The position numbers and the translations under genes are program-made. Positions 58,184 to 64,000 of a stretch of 64,000 nucleotides of DNA are shown one piece after another. The notes under the pieces were generated by a model, which ran no database searches, was not told where the DNA came from, and saw only the letters and a list, made by a program, of their open reading frames with translations. This DNA is from Tanypteryx hageni (lineage: Eukaryota > Arthropoda > Insecta > Odonata > Petaluridae): contig CM054113.1 of NCBI GenBank assembly GCA_028673005.1, forward strand, positions 36,894,117 through 36,958,116, read 5' to 3'. Each line of letters opens with the position of its first letter. The stretch's first letter is position 1.

Positions 58184-61100
58184 TATAAACTCGTATGAAT
58201 ATGGTATTATTATATACTTGGCTATTCGTTTAACAAACTTAGTGGTCGCTTAATATCATTATTAATATTATTACTGTTAAATAGATTCGATGCCAATATT
58301 ATAGTATATCGATGCTTCAATCCATATCGATCCAATTAAAACTAAAATTTATTGCAAGTCCGGCAACCCACCGACCCTGTCAAACCAGCTCCCATTTACG
58401 CCACTTTGTCGCAAAAAATTCCAATCGGATTCGAACAAGAAAAGGGGCAAAGACGCCGGAATCCGACTCCAAGCGCGCCAGGATCGTCCAGATGGGTTTG
58501 CCCTCCTCCTCTTTAGCACTTCCAACGACGGAGGATCGCGAGGAATGCACCGCCGGATGGAATGATTGGCCCATCATCAAAGAGCTGAGGAAGGGAGAAT
58601 ACGGAGGGTGGGGAGGTGGACGCGAAAGGCTTTTCATGGTGTCTCTGTGCGTTTTTTATGGTTTTTGTTCGAATGCTTGCGTTTGCAGTCGCCTTCTACA
58701 GCAATGACCCCTAGAGCGTCGCTATCCACAGACGAAGTTCTGTGGCCGGCTCACGGATTCATCCTTCTATGCACATATTTTTCACTGATTCGCTTCAATC
58801 TATTTCATATCAATTCTGAGCTTCTCTTTGTAGGATTATGACGAGTGAGTGATCTCCCGCGTGTTCACTGTAAATATCACGCAATCCATTTTTCGCTGTC
58901 TTCCTGCGACTATTTTTTCTCGTTTTTTGCAAATTACCATTTCATAGATATCTAAATTTATCGGTGATTAGTGTCACTATTAATAACACTGGCTAAAACT
59001 CGCTCGATATTTGCGGAAATATCGAATTTCTATAACAAAATAACTTCTTCGAGCAAAGGGTTCCAAAGTATTGGTTTACCAAATAGGTACTTAACGTATT
59101 GCTTAAATTCCTTCCGCCAGAAATAGCTATGTAAATTTAGCTATGAGAAAAAATGACAGTTAAATTTTAATGAAAATTTTATCCAAAGCCTAATCTTCTT
59201 TTATTTTAACGGAAATTACTTTTATAAAATATTTCAGCAAACAGTGACTGTGATCGCGACATTTGAGGTGTCAAACGCCATTTCCAACGCCATATTATGC
59301 ATAAAAAACGAGGTGGACTCTGTCCTACTGACCCTGTATTTTAAAATAGGTATAAATAGAGCTGTAAAATCAGGAATTGGACGATCGTACCTCTGAAAGA
59401 CCAAATCTTATTTTTGTTGAAAATAGAATTCGAACCCGTATCTTGATTTGCGAGAAAACAACTTTAGAATTGGAAAAAACACCAATTATTCTAGCCCCTT
59501 GCAATGCGCAAGTATTACTGGCATGGAGGTCTACCGCACGATTACTACCATTAGTTTTCAGTAGCCATCAGCAAGAGTTTGTTAATATTTCCATTGAAGT
59601 TTTAAATATCAAGTTACTATTTAAACAAAGTTAAATAAAGCCGATGAATTTATGACGGAATTGAACAATACTATTAAAAGTACATTTCGTTATTTCAGCC
59701 TGTTTTATTCGTTGGAGTTATTTATTTTTGCGACTGCGATCTCTGCACTTATTTTCTATTTATATTTATCGCTTTAATAATTTTTTAAACTCAAAATCGG
59801 AAAAATAAAAAATCAGACATATTAATTAACACCTCAACAGAATTAAAACAAACACTTTTATATTACATTCCAGTGGAAACATTACTTAGAGATGTTTTCG
59901 GACAGTGCAGAAAAAAACGCGTATTGGTCTGTTAAAATATTACGAGCCATAAAATGTAATATGGCGCTTTATAGTTTCATTTTTCCTTGAATAAAAACAG
60001 GCGTAAATAATTATCTGTGTATACATCTTTTCTTTCACTTCTTTCTTTTCTTTGTCTTTCTCACGTGTGGAGAAGGGCGTCTCTTCCTCCCGCGTACTCT
60101 CCAGTGTCGACTCCGTGAAGGATTTGTCGAGGTCATTTTTTTATTTAACGACCTGGTGCGATGGAGGTCGTAAATGGGGTATCGGTGAGGTGGTGGCGAT
60201 CGTGGCACAACCCCCATTGTCTCTCTCCCTCACCGTAGTCTCACTACAAGCGAAAAAAAGAAATAAAACGTCGCTCTGTTTTGCTCGCCGCCGCCCCGCC
60301 GCTCTCGCCCTCTGCTGGGAAGGTGCCAAGTGGTGCGATGTTTTTTTATTATTTTGGTTGCGTCGCTTCGCCCTCAAAAGCGCTCGTCCTCCGCTGAAGA
60401 ATGGACGCACGGCGCAATAATTCTCCGGGTGTTAAGTTGCTCGCGCGTAGATTAATGAATATGCGTTTTCTCGTTATCTAGTAAAGTGAAATGTGCCGCC
60501 AAGAGCTTTCGAAATAAAGCACGCAACAGCAAATGTGCAAATTTTGACAACTGGATGGTTGCCTGGAATATGGAATAACACATGCCGTGGAAACCAAAAC
60601 CCCGGTCGCTGAAAGAGTTTGAACGTAGTTAAAATGACGTATTCATAAATGACTCATATCTATCAGTGTCGAAATGTGATGCTACTGAAGGAGAAATGTG
60701 TTCATGTATATAATTAAATGTCTAGTGTAGAAATAACTCGCCTCTCCCATCACTGGTACATTATTTTTCCATCTTCAAGTTCTTTTCTGTAGAGAGATAT
60801 TAAAGAATAATTCTGGATGTTTAGTAAATGTCCGAGAACTCGTGAAGCTTATTTAGAGCAAAATTATTATATTTTTTTCGGCTGCGCTGCACCTAAAAAA
60901 CACTCGTTAGACTAACTTAACACCAAGTTAGGAACTAGTGTAAATATTCTATTTTCGGCCAATGATATCTTTTGTACAGTCCACGATTAAATTCAGATTT
61001 AACGAAAGGCCATAATTTTTAAAATATGTTACTCTTGCCACGAACTATTTCATATCAGGATGTAATGCTGAATAGTGGAATGGTGAATTGCCTATTTGCC

Positions 61101-61645
61101 CCTCAATGATAGAGTCACGGATACTAATTCTCCCATGGGCACGCGTGAACGTGGTCGCCTCTGTTCCTGTTGTTAAGAAGTCTGTAATTAGCTGTAAAAC
61201 GGTGCGTATGAACTATTGATAAATAATTGATTGCACCGATGTACTGTAAGTGCTACCGGTAGGAATTTAGTGCATTAAAGATGGGAGACGTTTCACTGGG
61301 ACGAATTGAAAGACGGGATGAATAATTCCAATCCGTTTTAATTTAGGATTCTCCGTTTTCAATATTTATCGGTAATCAAGCACCGCCCCTCAATATCGAA
61401 TACGTCACTGGAGGAGAACAATTTATTCGATCTGATTAGAACGAACGCAAGGCTCGCGGAAATGTCTCCGCTATCGAGGCGAAGCTTAACATCGACCTTG
61501 GAATAGCAGTTAACAACCCCATTTCTGCCGCCATGGGTAGTGGTGATATCGAAAGGTTTTTGTCCAAATGACTTCGGATTAGTCTATCTCTACCTCTCAA
61601 TCTACGTGAGAATAAGAATGACGGAGGCGCGACCTTTTCCTCTTG
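58184..61645. other. Unannotated stretch
   Basis: Near 59412-59470 the minus strand has a B-box-like GGGTTCGAATTC, and near 59486-59497 an A-box-like TAGAATAATTGG, possibly a decayed SINE. The frame at 60052-60420 (122 codons) is unrecognised. The rest is AT-rich. Confidence 0.35.
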
Positions 61646-61649
61646 CTAC

Positions 61650-61870
61650 TTTTTTCATTACTGATCCCCTTTCTTTTTTTCCTTTCTTTTTTCCTAATTT
61701 TATTTTCCTTTTCTCTCATTTCCTATCATCTCTCTCCTTGCCATCTCTCCCTAACTCTTTCCCTCCCATCCTTGACATCTTTCTCTCCCCTCTCTGCTCT
61801 CTCTCTCTACTAATTTTCCTACGCCTTTATTCTTTTGCTTCCCTTTCCTCTCTCTACTTTTAATTCTCTT
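61650..61870. repeat. Polypyrimidine tract
   Basis: C/T-rich on the plus strand with T-runs; the frames across it are low complexity. Confidence 0.7.
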
Positions 61871-62116
61871 TAAATATCTGCTCTCTTTATAACTCCTTGA
61901 CCAGTTCTGATCATGATACACTTTTGCTCTATTATTAATATTTTTCTTTTTTATGATTAATGATATTGTATCAAAGATTTTAAATGCCGTAACATAATTC
62001 ATTGTAGCCTTTCCCTATACTCGTATTTACTGAAATAAATCTGTACAAGTATCGCAAACCACCCTTACTTTGTTTTCCCAATCGTACATGCATACTAACC
62101 TTCAACAAGGGATATA

Positions 62117-62408
62117 CAGAGGTCAACAAACGTTCCTGCATGGCGGGCCACATTGAAAGTTGCGAATGCTTCAGCATAAGAGAGATATCTGTAAATTCTG
62201 TGGTATCGTATGAGGAAAAATCAAGCATAAACACATTTTACTGTTGAAATTTCGATATTCAAGGTTTTCTGACCATCATTTCACTTAACATATACGAAAT
62301 TTTCTGCGTTAAATTTTACGAATCCCTTTTTCATCGTAGCTTCGCTGGCCGAATAAAATGCTGTCGAGGGTCACATGCGGTTCGCGGGCCGTAGTTTGAC
62401 AACCATTG
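62117..62408. mobile_element. hAT MITE, 292 bp
   Basis: The left end CAGAGGTCAACAAACGTT and the right end, in reverse, CAATGGTTGTCAAACTACGG match hAT termini. Inside are GGCGGGCCACATT and, near the right end, GTCACATGCGG and CGCGGGCCGTAG blocks, close relatives of the MITEs at 471 and 5736. The flanking octamers do not match, so the target duplication has decayed or the boundaries are off by a few bases. Confidence 0.7.
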
Positions 62409-63046
62409 GTCCAATTTATATTTTTTTCTCATCCTGTAATTAAATTTGATTCTTTCTCCCATCCCGATTTATCTAAAATTGCATAAGTGATTGTGAAATT
62501 GTGTTATGTGTTTTTATGGCCGTACGGTAGGATTTAGACTACTTATATATAGGAATCATCAGATTTTCCCAAATTGTGACATTATATATACAATGATCTA
62601 ACAGCAGAGCCATTACATTGTGAAAAGTATAATTAAAACTGATGAAGGTGTAACGCAGCAAAGCCTATCTTGTATATTTAAAAATAAACTGGTTTTTACA
62701 GCGTTATTTTGTAATATTTCTAAAGACATTTTCCTCTCTTCTTACACACTTTTCCTTTCTTATCTTTATCTTCCTCGCTTTTTCCTTATACCTCCATCAC
62801 CTTCTCAGCTAAAAGTATATTAGTCACTCGCCAGTGCCTTAATGACAGAGGAGATGACGCTATAGGTGGGCACTTAGAAAAAGAGAGAGAGAAATAGGAA
62901 GAGATAGTGAAAACACTAACGAAAAAATTCACTAGAGAATTATCGAACTAATCTTATGGATGAAAAAATCCAGAAAAAGCACTTAAGTACAAAAAACAGA
63001 AAAATTAGGCATGTAAATATCTTAGTTATCTCTTGTTATGCCTATT
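62409..63046. other. AT-rich stretch without recognised features
   Basis: Nothing recognised apart from a short GA patch near 62880-62910. Confidence 0.4.
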
Positions 63047-63231
63047 GGTGACACCTTCGGATCATATCATTCCATCAATTTCATGTTTGGCAATCTCACC
63101 ATTTGAGAGGAAGGAGTTTCTTTCGACGATCCTCTTTGAGGACATCTGTCGGGGCAGTTTGATATTAGCTTGGCTAGTTCCCGTCCCACAAAGGAAAACA
63201 TCCGTGTTCAGAAACGAGAGAAAATGTTTCT

Positions 63232-63302
63232 GCTACGATAGTTCAGGGGTAGAATATCCGCCCGGCAAGTGGAAGACCCGGGTTCAATTCCCGGTCATAG
63301 CA
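63232..63302 (+). tRNA. tRNA-Gly-like gene with altered anticodon loop (likely pseudogene or SINE-like)
   Basis: The 71-nt sequence aligns end to end with eukaryotic tRNA-Gly(GCC). The D arm is GTTC/GAAT with AGGGGTA, and the T arm CCGGG-TTCAATT-CCCGG is sound. The acceptor GCTACGA/TCATAGC has one C-A mismatch. The anticodon arm is TCCGC-CCGGCAA-GTGGA, so position 33 is C in place of the near-universal U, and the anticodon would read GGC (Ala) on a Gly-type body. T6 follows at 63306-63311. It may be transcribed, but function in translation is doubtful. Confidence 0.6.
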
Positions 63303-63305
63303 GAC

Positions 63306-63311
63306 TTTTTT
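63306..63311 (+). terminator. Pol III terminator of the tRNA-like gene
   Basis: A run of six T residues four bases after the tRNA-like 3' end. Confidence 0.7.
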
Positions 63312-63610
63312 CTCGTTTCAAAAATTGTTCCAACCTTCACACCTTATGCCTGTCTGCTTAGGATCTTCGGATCATATCATTCCATCAATTTCATGGGTGA
63401 CACCTAAGGCAAGTACTTACTTTTTAATCTTTGATCCTTAAGTGCTCATTCTAAAACTAGCGAAAGAGGCTAGCATGCCAGTCATCCTGTGGATTCTTCA
63501 ACTTCACCACGTCCCACGCTGGCCCACTTTAGAAGATCCATCCGATTAGGACACGGAATGGAGTGCAATACACGATGGGAGAGGCGATTCTCTGAATGAA
63601 ACGGAAAGAG

Positions 63611-63940
63611 CAGTGTTTTTTCAACCGATGTTCCGCGGAACTCTGGCGTTCCTCTGGCATTGCCTAAGTGTTCCGCGAAATATTCCACCGAAAATATTTT
63701 TTCTATAAATTTAGATTTCTTAATGAATTTAAAAATAAAAAGTATTTTTAATTTGCTCTTACACCGTAAGTCCATCTATCGGGGAAGCAGAAAGTAGCAG
63801 GTACAACTTCTAACCTGCTGCAGTACGCATGCGCGTTCTCACATCCATGGTAAATATATATGCGTGCGTATAAAGGTGTTTCGCCAATTTTTTCTCCATT
63901 CCAAAGTGTTCCGCCACTCAAAAAAGTTTGAAGAACACTG
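63611..63940. mobile_element. hAT MITE, 330 bp, with perfect 8-bp target duplication
   Basis: It starts CAGTGTTTTTTCAACCG and ends, in reverse, CAGTGTTCTTCAAACTTTTT. GGAAAGAG flanks it exactly on both sides (63603-63610 and 63941-63948). TGTTCCGCG repeats inside (63629, 63671) and GTGTTCCGCC near the right end. There is no coding content. Confidence 0.9.
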
Positions 63941-64000
63941 GGAAAGAGACAACACTCAGGCTGCAATAAATATTATTCCTGTCATTAAAGATTTCGAACG

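Larger units (their letters stand above)
63057..63395 (+). mobile_element. 339-bp unit with 29-bp terminal direct repeats, carrying a tRNA-like gene
   Basis: The same 29 bases occur at 63057-63085 and 63367-63395 in direct orientation. Outside them GGTGACACCT occurs at 63047-63056 and 63396-63405, again direct. The layout A-B-...-B-A is what an element with terminal direct repeats B and a 10-bp target duplication A would give. A tRNA-like sequence with a T6 terminator lies inside (63232-63311). GGTGACACC is also nearly palindromic, so A could act as an inverted repeat. The mechanism is unknown; a miniature LTR-type (TRIM-like) element or a retroposed circle are possibilities. Confidence 0.55.

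Noticed and set aside
62540..62580. ATCATCAGATTTTCCCAA as a further copy of hammerhead subfamily 2
   Set aside because: Only the downstream block is vaguely similar and no core precedes it.
1..64000. CRISPR arrays, operons, rRNA genes or host protein-coding exons
   Set aside because: No regularly spaced repeats, no rRNA-like sequence and no frame with a recognisable host domain were found.

Overview
This window looks like repeat-rich, non-coding nuclear DNA of an animal, most likely an arthropod and probably an insect. The evidence is a eukaryotic tRNA-Leu gene with a pol III terminator, and transposon families typical of animal genomes: hAT, pogo/Tigger, Transib, Helitron, a CR1/L2-like LINE, Penelope-like hammerhead repeats and tRNA-derived SINEs. 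There is no operon structure and no long intact reading frame. I could not pin down the species. No host protein-coding gene could be recognised. The only long open frames (for example 359 codons at 10259-11338) are artefacts of polypyrimidine or polypurine tracts.

Layout. 1-7 kb: hAT MITEs, a Penelope-like hammerhead repeat, a LINE reverse-transcriptase tail, and a three-level nest in which a hammerhead-like repeat is split by a Tigger/pogo element (5508-6828) that is itself split by a hAT MITE (5736-6162). 7-13 kb: pyrimidine- and purine-rich tracts, an inverted pair of hammerhead-like repeats and SINEs. 13-18 kb: a decayed CR1/L2-like LINE (14879-17766), a second, reversed 3' piece of the same family (13240-13450) and a hAT MITE with a perfect 8-bp target duplication. 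18.2-21.3 kb: a nearly full-length but broken Transib/RAG1-like transposon with termini resembling V(D)J recombination signals. 21-44 kb: mostly unannotatable AT-rich DNA with scattered MITEs, a diverged 142-bp tandem pair, GA tracts and more hammerhead-like repeats. 44-50 kb: GA tracts and a non-autonomous Helitron. 50.7-52.9 kb: a cluster of hAT elements with a perfect 49-bp hairpin and a hAT transposase remnant. 53.1 kb: tRNA-Leu(TAG). 53.3-54.6 kb: a GA tract. 57.9-64 kb: further hAT MITEs and an unusual 339-bp unit with 29-bp terminal direct repeats that carries a tRNA-Gly-like gene with a changed anticodon loop.

How the parts relate. The window reads as a transposon graveyard. Every transposase or reverse-transcriptase frame seen is broken by stops, frameshifts or deletions, while many MITE ends and target duplications are still readable. 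The most notable items are the RAG1-like element, the repeated hammerhead-ribozyme-like motif (six main copies in two subfamilies), the tRNA-bearing terminal-repeat unit and the perfect hairpin.
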